Source of the DNA: Punica granatum
Lineage: Eukaryota; Streptophyta; Magnoliopsida; Myrtales; Lythraceae
Assembly: GCF_007655135.1 (NCBI RefSeq)
Contig: NC_045129.1
Span: 25,084,274-25,148,273 of the forward strand
Direction of reading: 5' to 3'
Length of the DNA stretch: 64,000 bases
The notes under the pieces are model-generated. The model ran no database searches. It saw only the letters and a list, made by a program, of their open reading frames with translations, and had not been told where the DNA came from. Positions 22,638 to 33,973 of the stretch are shown here, piece after piece; within the stretch, counting starts at the first letter, position 1, and each line of letters starts with the position of its first letter. Position numbers and translations under genes: made by a program.

Positions 22638-25139
22638 AGCTGTACGGACCCGAATGTGGACTCTCGTCGGGGCCCGCATTACGCGCTTTTGGATCGCGCG
22701 GCTTGGGAGTGTCCACCTTCCCGTGGGGACGCGTGACGGACACGCGTGAGAGAAGGAGTCGCCACTTATCATTTTACGACCCGTAGGTCGAGGGCGGATA
22801 AGTTACCCGAGTCTAGGGGTATGGAACACCTAGTTTGTCGTTAAGGCATTGATCTGTGCGAAACCAGAAAATCCGTGTTCGGGGGTTCATGTTACGTGCG
22901 GGCCTATATCCCGCACGCCCTTTCGGTACTCTGGTTTGTAGGCTTGCATTTTTGTTTTATTTACCGCATGAATTAGGCTGCACTCGGGTCACACGTTTTG
23001 ACACCGTAACTTCGATGAATTAAACGATGTCGGTGGAGAAGCTGAGAGAGAAGTAAACCCGTGTGTCGGGGAATTGGTTCACAATCTTGCGTTACAGTTC
23101 ATCGAACCATGGAGGTTGAATCCCTGCGTGAACCAGAACCGCGAGTTTTTGGATTTACTTGTATCTGGGCAAGCATTAGACCGATTCGATTAATTCGACT
23201 CTCGGACCGTTCGCTCACCGACTGGAATTCTTACAGAATAAATGTACAAAATAAAATCCTTACAATGCTCTCGAAAACAATAAATACAAATTACAAATGG
23301 CCGAATTCCAGTCGACTCGCGTTCGGTTATTATTCCACTCTAACTCACCGTGAGTTTAGGGAAAAAGACCGAAGAACTGAAATTCAATGGACGCTCTCAC
23401 TGAATAGGGCGTTGGACCCTGTGAGTGTTGATTAGGGCGTTGAACCCTGTGCTCGATGATTAGGGTGTTGAACCCTAATATTATTCGGCCTAGGGATCAA
23501 GCTCGACCCGTATGGCAAACAAGTGCGGAAAGATAACACGCAACATGTTAATAACAGACAAGGTGTTTTGTATTTACCGAATGTACGTGGATTAACAAGT
23601 TTATTAATCCAAAAGTGTTTTTGCAAGCAAATGCCATATGCTAAGTAATCAAACACGTGCCAATGTTTTAGTATTCTGCTTTTGTTGGAAATTTGGAAAA
23701 GAGAATCGAATATCATGTGTGTAGATTGCTTTTATAGTGATTCGGTGTTGTGACACTGAATTACCACTGAATTGATCCAAACTTGTATTTTGACTCTAGA
23801 TTTGGAACCTAGAGTTCCGCCTAACCATTTTCTAGGATTTGGTTAAGTCGAGTGAAATGATTAGTCCGATAACTGTATTTTGATACAGAATACCCAACTG
23901 ACATCTTAAACTGCGCTAGGATGTCGGCGAATCACGAAATGATGTTCTTGCCCTTGATTTGAAAATTTATTTTTAGAAAAGGAGAACAACACAATAAGGA
24001 TTTGAAAGTATGAGGGTTTTGAAAAGGGCATTAACACCGTTTTGTAATTCGTCGACGCGAGTTACAAATTAATGTCCAATTCGTGCAAAGTTATTTAAAT
24101 GGAATGAATTAACCGTGTGAACGTCCCGATTAACCCGTTCGTGGAATTAATGCTTAAGGTTATCGCCGAATACTTTAATTGTGAAAACGATTCGTGATTC
24201 GGCGACCAACACGAATCCGTAAGGATCGAGGATATTTGGTCCAATGACCGAAACTACCCTCGTAACCGAATGGACCCGAATGAGTCAACGATACCCGAAT
24301 CCATGCATGTTTTGTTTTGAAAAGACATGTAATCGATGTTTTAACATGAGAATCGTGGAAATATCGAAATTACACTTTCGTACAATCCGAGAAATGAATT
24401 AAACTCGAAATAAGGAAATCATTCTTGATCCAAAAAGGGCCAAGAAGCCCTCGACTTCACCTTGTCAAAGATGGCCGAATACTCTCATGGCTCGATTCAA
24501 ATCACAAAGAATTTCCTTGTCTTGGTTTAATCATTTTTCGCATGCTCAAACATCAAACATCATGAATAACACGTTTTGACAAAAGCCGGTATTACCATGA
24601 TTTGATTAACTCATTTAAACATGCAAACATTCACAAACATGTTATTTAAGGAATCGATAAAATAATACCGGCTTCATGCATGCAAGAACAACAAAATAAA
24701 CTCGGAAAATAACTTGGATCGGGCTAAGGAGACCAATCTTAACCCTAAAAGAGCAACTCAAGTCTCGGCCATCCCATTTAGAGACTTGGCCGTGAGCTCA
24801 CTTGCCATTTCCGGGTCGAGATGGTCTTCCAAACAACAATCCAAACCTTTTTCCGACATGCTAGCAAGTTATAAGGTAATACACATGCATAATATAACAT
24901 AAAATTGCATAAAAGTTAAGTCTTGCAAGTTAAGTATGCATAAAATACCATAGTACTCCATAGCCATGCAAAAATATAAAAAGCCCTAACTCCTCTAAGT
25001 CAAGAGTGATTTACCTAGCCTCGGGATACGAGGAAAGAGTCGGGGAAGTGTTCGAGAGTCGGATGACTCGGTTGAACGATTGGAAGGATGCTCGGGTGCA
25101 AAGGATGCACGTTCGGGGAGCTAGGTGCACGGGGAATGC

Positions 25140-25305
25140 GGCTGGAATGCACGGGAGGCGCGCGGCGTGCGCGGGGTGCAGGCAGGTGCGCGGGCGTGCA
25201 GGCGTGCGCGCGGGGCGCGCGGGCGTGCGCGTGCGCGCGGGCAGGCGCGCGGGTGCGCGCGGGCGGGCGCGGGCGTGCGCGAGCGTGCGCGCGGCTGGCG
25301 CTGGC
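25140..25305. repeat. Expanded GC-rich alternating tract in the Ogre 5' LTR
   Basis: Irregular GTGCGCGCGGGC-type repeats, about 70 bp longer than the matching tract at 8985-9090. It lies within the R-U5 part of the LTR, so it would be transcribed into the leader RNA and could form very stable structure. Confidence 0.85.
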
Positions 25306-25665
25306 GGGTCACTATTCACCCGAGAGTAGCGATTTTACCCGAAATGCACTATTTGACCTGAAACAATAATTTAAAGACTTCAAATGGAAAAACCAATTTC
25401 ACCAATGAACTCCATGGGTCCAAAATGAGTGGGATATGAAGTTTGAGAAATTTTGAGCTTAAGTCGGGATGATGAACATCAGCTTCCGACTTAAGAACTC
25501 AAGGCTCTCTTTTGATCTTTTAGGTTTTCTTTTCTCTTCCTTCTAAGGGCTGAAGTTTTCTGGTTCTTGAGTGTTCTTGGCTTTGGAGTTTGAGAGGATT
25601 TCTTGAAAGAGAAAGGTTGGAGAGAGTGTGTAAGAGGAGAAGTGATTATCTTAATCACTTTTGGG

Positions 25666-25676
25666 CCATTTATAGG
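25666..25676 (-). promoter_or_regulatory. Ogre LTR TATA box
   Basis: The minus strand reads CCTATAAATGG. It is followed downstream by ACACACTCTCTCCAACC-like pyrimidine/adenine sequence typical of plant start sites, placing the start near 25635-25645. The same box is in the other LTR at 9443-9453. No other equally good box was noticed in the LTR. Confidence 0.65.
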
Positions 25677-27273
25677 CAAAGTTAATGACACAATTAGCAA
25701 AAGCAAGTGCTCTTAACCCCCATGCTTAGAAAATATCAAGCCTCATCCTCTTCCATTGCATTAATGAAGAAGAGATAAGACATTGATGAGCATTGATGAG
25801 CATGGATGGAGGCTTGAGTGTTGTCTTCAAACTCTTGGATATTTTCAAACAAGAGTGCAAGTTGGCTTCTTGCATTGAAGAAGAAGAAGAAGCTTCTAGA
25901 GTAAAGGGTGACTCATCTTGAGTAGCCCGTGGGTCCCACGACCGAAGAGGAGAAACCGGGAAAAATCTCGGGTCTCGATTGATCGCGCATTCGAAGTTCG
26001 GTGTTTGAATTGAACGTCGAATTATCGATATACGCGAGGAAATGGATTTAATGAGTCCGAGATTGGCATTTTCCGTGAGAAATTGCCAAATGTCTGTATG
26101 AGGCTTGGAAGCCGGTTTTGCTCCTTTTATGCATTCAGAGCGAGGTTACCCACTTCTGACAGCATATCTTGTATCTGTATCCCACGTCGGTCATTTTGAC
26201 ATAAATTGTCAAATTACGTGGGCCCTTGTCCCTTAAGCCGGTAAATACAAATATGGAGCCGGAGATGTCCTAGGAGGCCGAAACTGGATTTCTCAGATTG
26301 CTTTCTGAGTTTCTTGGGCGATCCGGAGATTACTGCGATCTCTGTTTGCTGAGATTGGGCTTCTAAGGATATGAAAAGTGCATCTGAGACCCTTAAAGCA
26401 CTGTTCGAGGGGTCTAGATGAGTTGTGTGATTCATTCCGACAATTCCACATTGAGCCTTGAGAAGGCTAGCATTGTGTAAGGTAAGCATCCGGCGTCAAG
26501 TTTCCCCAAAGAGGACCTCCGGATATGGATTTTCACTGAAGATGGCATTTTGTGCCCCTCGGAGGTTACTCGGGAAACCGTGAAGGGTTTTGCTGTCTGT
26601 TTTGCCCAATTGCGAATGTCCGCTGGAGTTTTCAGGGCAATGTAGTGTGAACTTCGTTTGCCGTAATTCCATCAGACCAGTCTCCGGTTACGCTCTTCCG
26701 AAGAAGGGTATGCCCGTTTTGTCATTCGGAAGTCATTCAGAGTGTCTGTATGGCTTCTAAAAGACAATATGAAGCATTGCTCGTGCTCTGTATGATTGAG
26801 GGGCATGGCCGCATCTGATATTTGGAATTAACTTTTCTTCGAGAAACCGGCATTTTTGGACTTCCACTGAAAAGTTGTCTGTATACAGAAAGTTGTTCTG
26901 TATAGAGCAGATGATTTGCAAAATGCCTTTGGGGACACTTTTCATCTGTTTGGCATTGGAGTGGATTTTTGGGGTCCAATATTGGCTGTCTTCCGATGAT
27001 CGAGCGAACTATCGGAAAATAGAACTGTCCGTGTGATATACTGAAAATGCCGGTTTTGGATATTGCTGAGCTCTCTAGTCACTCTATTACCCTTTGGTGA
27101 CCCCTGGAGTCCTTCTGTCATATGCATGTGTCATTTGCCCGATTTTGCCGACTTGAGGATGAATAGTGATTTTCTGCTCTGTTAAGTCGTTTTTCTGTAT
27201 TCTGCTCAGGTTGTGGCTTGGATCATTGCTGATATCATCGTTTGGAAAGGTGAACCAAAATGGGGTGCTGACA

Positions 27274-29430
27274 CCACCAAACATGTGTGCTCAAACAGAT
27301 ACTTCTTCACTACGCTCGAACCGGTCACTGGGGAGAGGATCTATTTGGGAAACTTTGCCCATTCTGCTATTGAAGGTCAAGGCAAGATGGTCTTGAAGAT
27401 GACTTCAAGAAAGGAGCTGACTCTGAACAACATATTGTACGTACATGAGATTTGGAAGAATTTAGTCTTCGGGTCATTGCTGAACAAACATAGGTTCAAG
27501 ATGGTTTTTGAGTAAGACAAAGTTATTTTGTCAAAGTTTGGAATGTACGTAGGAAATGGATATGTGTGTGATGGGCTTTTTAAGTTCAATGTAATGATCA
27601 CAATCAATATGAATTCTGGTTCTTCTACATATTAGATTGAGTCTCCTGATTTATGGCATGGAAGACTAGCTCATGTTAATTATGATACTTTGTGTAGATT
27701 AATTAACTTGAATCACATACCTACATTCCAAATTGATTCACAGAACAAATGTGAAATTTGTGTTGAGGCAAAATTGACAAGGTCATCCTTTCAAACGATT
27801 GAAAGGAACACCGAGCCACTTGATCTAATTCATAGTGATGTATGCGATTTAAAGTTCGCAATAACAAGAGGCAGTAATAATTATTTTATTACCTTTATCG
27901 ATGATAGTACAAAATATTATTATGTATATTTGTTGAAAAGCAAAGATGAGGCCATAGAGAAATCTGTTCTCTATAAAAATGAAGTTGAGAATCAACTCAA
28001 CAAGAAAATCAAGAGATTGAGGAGTGATAGAGGAGGCGAATACGTAACGCCTTTCGGGAATGCAGTGCACAACACGGAATTATACACGAAGTGATTACAC
28101 CTTATTCACCTCAATCAAATGGTGTTGCTGAACGCAAAAATCGCACGGTAAAAGACATGATGAATGTGATGTTATTAAGTTCAAGATTACATCGAAATAT
28201 GTGAGGTGAAGCAATATCGTCAAGCAATTACCTATTAAATAAGGTACCTCGAAAGAAAGAGGAAAAGACACCTTATGAATTATTCAAAGGTAGGAGACCA
28301 TCCTACGATCACTTGCGAGTGTGGGGGTGCTTGGCAAAAGTAGTCGTTCTGACACCGAAGAAAGTAAAGATCAATCCTAAGACGGTGGATTGCATCTTTA
28401 TTGGCTATGTACATAACAGTAGTGCTTATCGATTTCTTGTGCATGAATCTAAGATTCCCGATATACACAAGAACACGATAATGGAATCAAGGAATGCATC
28501 GTTCTTTGAAGGTATATTTCCATGTAAACTGAACGAGGCATCGAGTTCGTCGAAACGAACCTCATACACGATGAATGATGGACTTCATGACATAGATCAT
28601 GAAAGCCATGATTCAGATCAAGAGATTGAACCTAGACGCAACAAAAGAGCTAGAATTGAAAAATCATTCGGGAATGATTTTCTGACATATTTGTTAGAAA
28701 AGGAACCACAAAGTTATGCTGAAGCAGTGAATTCATCTGAGGGACCTCTCTGGAAGGAGGCAATCAAAAGTGAAATTGATTCGATTATGCAAAATTAGTG
28801 GATCTCCCCACTGGTTGTAAACCCTTAGGATCCAAATGGATTTTTAAGAGGAAAATGAAAGTAGATGGATCCATTGATAAGTACAAGGCCATATTTGTAA
28901 TTAAGGGATACAGGCAAAAGGAAGGCTTAGACTATTTTGATACTTATTCTCCTGTGACTAGAATAAATTCCATTAGGGATACTTATTCTACTTGCAATTT
29001 GCGGCACTACGTAATTTGGAAGTTCATCAAATGAATGTGAAAACAACTTTTCTAAATGGAGATTTAGATGAAATCTATATGGAATAACTCGAGGGATTCG
29101 TGGCTCTAGGAAAAGAAAGGAAAGTCTGTAAATTGGTCAAATCATTGTATAGGTTGAAACAAGCGCTAAAGTAGTGACACGAAAAATTTGATAATGCAAT
29201 GATTTCTAATGGATTTAATATCAATGAGTGTGATAAATGTGTATACATTAAGGAGACAAAAAATGGTTACGTCATTTTATGTCTCTACGTGAATGACATA
29301 CTCATTGTTGGTAGTGATGACAGAATGATTAAATCTACGAAGAATATGTTGAATTCGAAATTTGACATGAAATATATGGGACTCATTGATGTGATTTTAG
29401 GAATTAAAATTATGAGAACATCAGATGAAC
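27274..29430 (+). pseudogene. Copia-1 protease end, integrase and RT (interrupted)
   Basis: The frame resumes after the Ogre with HVCSN and the rest of the protease (to about 27510). The integrase zinc finger is near 27655-27770 (LWHGRLAH...CEIC). The catalytic core has 'IHSDVCDL', 'RSDRGGEY' and, after a frameshift near 28050, 'NGVAERKNRT'. A stop is at about 28200. RT starts near 28700 with 'KWIFKRKMKVDGS' and has a degraded active site, YVND in place of YVDD, near 29290. Stops lie at about 28797, 29083 and 29173. The RT ends abruptly at 29430 where the LTR begins, so RNase H is missing. Not functional. Confidence 0.85.
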
Positions 29431-30052
29431 TAATCAAATTACATTAACACATATATATTGAATATATGTGAGAGTGCACGGTGAGAATGTGACTTTTCCC
29501 ATTCTGATTATGTGTGTTAATTGAAATTGCATTAACACATGCAATGTCCGATGAAGAATCTTAGAAGACTTTATTTTGTGTCTTCTCACGTGTGTGCTGT
29601 GAGAATAGGAAGAGTCATAGAAGAATTGAATGCCTAGCCTATAAAATCCAACAATTCTCTCATTTGTAGGACAAGCACAAATATTTTGTTCTCTTAGATT
29701 TCTAAATTTGCATCTGAATTTTGAGATATGTTCGCGCTTCGCTTCGAATTCGCTGGAGCATTGTTGTTTGTGTTGCTGCTTCTTTTGTTGCGATTTTACA
29801 TTGGGAAACGATTGTCCACGTGACCTCAAGCACCCAGGAGGAGACAATTCTGTTTCAAGAGATTTGTGTCTAATACAGGACTCCGCTCTCTCGTGTATTC
29901 CGAACTTCCAGTTTCGTCTTTATATTGATTTAAATTTCCAAGTTCTTATACTAGTGAAATTCATTTAATTTTATGGCGTTCTATTTGTCCGAATTGCTAT
30001 TCGAATTGTCGTTCAATTTGTTACTTATTACATGCCATTTTAAATTTTTACA
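29431..30052 (+). repeat. Copia-1 3' LTR, 5'-truncated
   Basis: Aligns with 4822-5427 of the 5' LTR and ends in the same TTTTTACA. The first ~180 bp of the LTR are missing. At the junction TAATCAAATT (29431-29440) also occurs at 4822-4831, so the deletion joined RT to LTR at shared bases. A 15-17-bp insertion relative to the 5' LTR is present near 29945-29960. Confidence 0.8.
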
Positions 30053-30176
30053 CTTCATAATTCTTATATTATCAATAAAGATTATGGATAGACCGATTGC
30101 TCTTAGGATTTTTAGTGGAGCCTCACTTTTGTTCGGTTACTTAATAAGCTTTTTTTCAACTTCAACCATATTGAAT
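30053..30176 (-). pseudogene. HARBI1-like pseudogene, middle part
   Basis: Minus-strand translation near 30070-30115 gives 'PLKILRAIGLSIIF', the segment that precedes the 'CVAAINGTHVHA' block now at 4560-4610. An intron-like GTAGG...TTTCAG stretch at the 4641 side bridges the two when Copia-1 is removed. Confidence 0.65.
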
Positions 30177-30497
30177 AGGGCAAATTACAAAAAAAACCCA
30201 AATTTTGTAAAAAGTCTCAGTTTTGTCCTAAATTTTGTTTTGTAACAAAAAAAACCATAAATTTTCTAAAATGTCTCAAAAATGACATCCGTTATAATTT
30301 TCGTCAATTTTTGCTGCTGATGGTGGATCCCTTTAACAGTCCACGTAGGTCACACGTAGGCAAAAATTGACGGAAGTTATAACAGAGGTCATTTTTGAGA
30401 TATTTTAGAAAATTTATGGTTTTTTCTATTACAAAACAAAATTTAGGACAAAATTGAGACATTTTACAAAACTTGGATTTTTTTTTGTAATTTACCC
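30177..30497 (-). mobile_element. MITE, copy B, inside the HARBI1-like pseudogene
   Basis: A 321-bp palindromic element of the same family as 1307-1606, with the centre in opposite orientation. It starts AGGGCAAATTACAAAA and ends TTTGTAATTTACCC. It separates 'FGETTSRQFQNVL' of the transposase (30498 side) from the next coding part. Confidence 0.8.
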
Positions 30498-30760
30498 ATT
30501 AATTAACACATTTTGAAATTGACGACTTGTAGTTTCACCAAATCTTTCGAAATAAAATTTAACCACTCGATTTTTTAACATTATGTGTTGATGAGTGTCT
30601 TCATCTTCAACTAAAAATGCTTTGGGTTCCATTCATATAATCTGAACTCCTTCCTAACTATCAGTAATCGTACGCAATATTTCATATGAATATCCTCACT
30701 CTCAAGATTCAAACTACCAACAATACGATTGCCACGGGAGCGTATTCTTAGAAACACCCA
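30498..30760 (-). pseudogene. HARBI1-like pseudogene, N-terminal part
   Basis: The minus strand encodes 'NRVVKFYFERFGETTSRQF' near 30520-30585, the helix-turn-helix-like N-terminal region of plant HARBI1-type nucleases. It is preceded by degraded sequence with 'SLNLESEDIHMKY' near 30690-30730. Frameshifts and stops are present. Together with 30053-30176 and 3890-4641 it makes one ancestral gene, oldest layer of the nest. Confidence 0.75.
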
Positions 30761-30766
30761 ACTAGC

Positions 30767-31604
30767 CAGTGGCGAATCTAGGACCCCCAAGCTAATGGGT
30801 TCAAAGTAAAATCTATTTTGATCTAAAAAAGAACTAATTTATAAGTTCATGATAATGCTAATACTGCAAATAAAAACGTAAGTAAAAACTCAATCATCTA
30901 AATCTCTGAAAATATTGGACAAATCTGATGTTTTGAAATCTCTAAATAATCAACGCATTATTTATAGTGTCAAATACATTTCATTCAGTGTAAGCAACTA
31001 AATAATCACTCATCCATGAATTTCCCATCTAGTTTCGCCATCTATCCTTCATATTGTTGATTGTAGAAAAAACCCTCTCCACCATTGCAGTAGCGACAAG
31101 CAAAATCAATGTTAACTTCACAAGTAAATTAACTAATGAATAGATCATGTCGCTTCTGCTTTCAACAAGCTTCTCTACAAACCTACTATTCCTTATAGAG
31201 GAAAATTCATCTCTTGTACACATATCAATGATCTACATTTCAGGCTAATTATCCAAACTCGTCAATTTGATAGCAGAAAAATTAAAAGGACAAATTTGGG
31301 CAGGACATAATCAACTTTTGTTTGTTAAAGGCCGAAACAACAATATTTGGACTAAGGCAACTCAATATTTGCTTCATGAACTTATTTTTCAACTCTTAAG
31401 TTGCCTATCAAGAACTACATAAAATAATCCCGCACGTTATCGATTTAAATAAAGTATCTTCTCAGTTTCACGTCACCTTCTTCCCCAAGCCACAAGTACT
31501 TTATTCATATTGAGGACTTCATTATCATGCACATTACAAAATGATGAAACCTCATCCAGAAATGTTTTTCTTCCACTGTCTCGCATCAAATCGTAATTTG
31601 AAAA
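30767..31604 (-). pseudogene. hAT transposase pseudogene, C-terminal part
   Basis: Minus-strand pieces include 'MRDSGRKTFLDEVSSFC' near 31545-31590 and the hAT dimerisation region near 31030-31150 ('KLTLILLVATAMVERVFSTI'). It continues as 'MGNSWMSDYLVAYTE' with stops toward 30960. It resembles plant hAT transposases of the type with an N-terminal TTF/MYM zinc finger. A CAGTGGCGAATCTAGGA end at 30767-30783 looks like a typical terminal inverted repeat of such elements. The upstream half is at 38654-39080, separated by Copia-2. Inactive. Confidence 0.8.
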
Positions 31605-31977
31605 TGTAAGATTAATATTTAATATTATAGCAATAAATTATACAGCGGAATAAACTGGCCTTCAGCTATTGCTTTGATGTCGTCGATGATTTTCCACTTG
31701 TCACACGATAGACCTGCAAATAAAACTGAGAGTGTTTTCTAACTCCTAACCTCTCCATATGAGACGTCTAGATAGAAACACAGACTCTTTTAATTAGGCG
31801 GAGCTAGGGACCCCTTAGAATATTATTTCCTTATATATCCTCCCATCAAAAGGATATTAACTGTAATTCACAATATATAGAATATCTCACTCAAATAACC
31901 GAATATTTTGTTACATGAGGGCCACATAAATAAGAGATTATTTCCTTAATTATGTAAATACATAATATATTCTTACA
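31605..31977 (-). repeat. Copia-2 3' LTR
   Basis: 373 bp from TGTAAGATT to ATTCTTACA. Both ends are short inverted repeats of each other (TGTAAGA / TTCTTACA), as expected for LTR ends. Confidence 0.92.
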
Positions 31978-31994
31978 TTCTCCCACTTGGCCCC
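31978..31994 (-). promoter_or_regulatory. Copia-2 polypurine tract
   Basis: The minus strand reads GGGGCCAAGTGGGAGAA directly before the 3' LTR, matching the usual copia polypurine primer (AAGTGGGAGA core). Confidence 0.85.
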
Positions 31995-32329
31995 ATGACA
32001 CATATCTATGAGTGATAAACTTTATTTGCCCAAACTTGATATTACCTAAACTGTGGAAACCTCCCACTTACCCTGATAATGTTATACACGAACCATGGTG
32101 GTGATACCTGGTGAGAGAGTACTTCCCATCCATGTGTCACGATGTACAACACTCCTAAAATAAGCACTAAAGGGAAAAATTTGTAACTTAAAATAAGTTA
32201 CATGGGTTCTACTTTATATCCCAATGAATTCAGTACTTTATTTGCGCAACTGATGGGAAATAGAATTCAACTTTATTCTCTAAAATAACAAAAGTAATAC
32301 ATAATTATCCAAAACATATCAAGAAAAAA
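31995..32329 (-). other. Copia-2 3' untranslated segment
   Basis: About 335 bp between the RNase H stop and the polypurine tract. No coding signal is seen. Confidence 0.6.
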
Positions 32330-33973
32330 CTACATTGCGTATAAGCCCATACATCCAACATGACCAATTAACTGTTTTACCGGTAAACCTTTGGTCATTG
32401 GATCCGCAATCATAACATCTGCACTGGTGTATTCAATAATCACCATGTCTTTCTTGATATACTCCCTCACACTGAGGTACTTAATATCGATATGATTTCT
32501 TCTGCTACCACTTTTGTTATTCTTAGAAAAGAACACAGCAGCTGTGTTATCACAATAGATCTGGATTGGTCTCTGTATGGTATCAATAACTTGAAGACCA
32601 CTTATGAAATTCTTCAACCATAGTGCCTGTGTCATGGCTCATAGCACGCAATAAACTCTGCCTCCATAGTAGATGTAGCCACCATAGATTGCTTGATACT
32701 CCTCCAAGAAATGACTCCTCCAGCAAGAAGAAACACATATCCTGAAGTAGACTTTCTGGAATCTACACATCCGGCAAAGTCAGCATCTAAATAACCAACC
32801 ACCCTCAAATGGTCGGTATGCCTGTAGGTCAATCGGTAGTCCTTGGTTCCCTGAAGATACCTCATCATTTTCTTTGCAGCAACCCAATGTTGGATCCCAA
32901 GATTACTCTAGTAACGTCCCAGCAATCCAACTGCCAGACATATGTCAGGTCTCGTGCAGACCTGAGCATACATTAAACTCCCAACTGTGGATGCATATGG
33001 GATGTTCTTCATCTGCTCAAGTTCCAACTCATCCTTAGGTGACTGGTCATTATTGAATTTATCTCCTTTGATTATAGGGTCTGGAGAGGGCCAACAGTCT
33101 TTCATACCGAATCTCTGCAATATCTTATCAATGTAGGCTTTTTGAGACAATCCTAAAGTTCTTTGTTTCCTGTCTCTTTGAATCTCTATGCCAATGACAT
33201 AAGAGGCTTCACCCATATCCTTCATTTCAAAATTAGCAGAGAGAAACTGCTTAGTCTCTTCCAGCAAATCGAAGTCACTGCTTGCAAGGAGTATGTCATC
33301 TACATATAGGACTAAGAAAATAAACTTACTCCCACTGACCTTAAAGTATATACATTGATCAACAAGGTTCTCAGAAAATCCGAATGAAGTGATGACCTTG
33401 TGAAACTTTAGATATCATTGGCGAGATACTTGTTTTAGTCCATATATAGAATTCTTTAACCTGCACACTTTATGACTATCATCATTAAACCCTTCAGGTT
33501 GCTTCATGTACACCTCCTCATCAAGATCCCCATTAAGAAAAGCCGTTTTCACATCCATCTGGTGTAACTCTAAGTCCATATGAGCCACCAATGTCATAAT
33601 TATCCTGAGCGAATCCCTCTTAGAAACCGGAGAGAAGGTCTCGTGGTAATCTATACCTTCCTTTTGAGTAAAACCGTTGGCGACAAGTCTAGCCTTATAT
33701 CGTTCGACATTACCAAAAGCATCTCTTTTTGGTTTTATATACCCATTTGCAGCCAATTGCTACCGCCCCTTCTGGTAATTCGACGAGATCCCAGACTCCA
33801 TTCTTAGCCATAGAATCTAACTCATCCTTCATGGCATCTAACCAAAATGAGAAGTTATCCTCACTCATGGCCTGTGAAAATATTGTGGGGTCTTCTTTAG
33901 GTCCAACATTCAAGTCGGACCCCACAAGGTATACAAGATAGTCATCAGAAATAGCAGGTCTCCTAGTTCTTGA
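32330..33973 (-). pseudogene. Copia-2 RT and RNase H
   Basis: In transcription order: 'PAISDDYLVYL' after the MITE (about 33960); RT with 'GCKWVYKTK' near 33730; a frameshift; 'KARLVANGFTQKEGIDY' near 33680; 'HQMDVKTAFLNGDLDEE' near 33540; a stop at about 33415; and the active site 'LYVDDILLAS' near 33280. RNase H has 'LDADFAGCVDSRKSTSGYV' near 32780 and ends 'MTKGLPVKQLIGHVG' before the stop at 32330. Two or more frameshifts and stops break it. The catalytic YVDD is intact. The enzyme would have made element cDNA. Confidence 0.88.

Larger units (their letters stand above)
6489..27273 (-). mobile_element. Ogre/Tat-type LTR retrotransposon, nearly complete
   Basis: A 20,785-bp element on the minus strand. 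It has a perfect 5-bp target duplication CCACC (6484-6488 and 27274-27278) and LTRs with TG...CA ends. In transcription order it carries a 5' LTR (22641-27273), a tRNA-type primer site (22620-22637), ORF1 (20544-22038) and gag-protease (16618-20238). A predicted intron (16431-16621), RT/RNase H/second RNase H/integrase (12989-16430), a 3' UTR with tandem arrays, a polypurine tract and the 3' LTR (6489-11049) follow. Very long LTRs, an extra ORF before gag, the duplicated RNase H and an intron between protease and RT are the published hallmarks of the Ogre branch of Tat elements. The LTRs differ at about 1% or less by eye, so the insertion is recent. It lies inside the protease codons of Copia-1, in opposite orientation. 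Confidence 0.93.
22641..27273 (-). repeat. Ogre 5' LTR (4633 bp)
   Basis: A direct copy of 6489-11049 with scattered single-base differences, a GC-tract expansion (25140-25305) and small indels. As the transcription-side LTR on the minus strand it starts TGTCAGCACCCC at 27273 and ends GGTCCGTACA at 22641. The TATA box is at 25666-25676, so U3 is about 1.6 kb and R-U5 about 3 kb. Confidence 0.93.
4642..30052 (+). mobile_element. Copia-1: decayed Ty1/copia element, interrupted by the Ogre
   Basis: A plus-strand copia element with a 5' LTR (4642-5427), gag-PR (5463-6488), a 20.8-kb nested Ogre (6489-27273), PR-INT-RT (27274-29430) and a truncated 3' LTR (29431-30052). The flanks are CTTTA before 4642 and CTTCA after 30052, a probable 5-bp target duplication with one change. 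The split transposase on either side confirms the boundaries. Domain order (PR, INT, RT) is that of copia. RNase H and the start of the 3' LTR are deleted. Many stops and frameshifts make it non-autonomous. Confidence 0.85.

Noticed and set aside
25011..25319. Ala/Arg/Pro-rich frames in the GC tract
   Set aside because: Simple-sequence artefact. Frames exist on both strands and differ in length between the LTRs.
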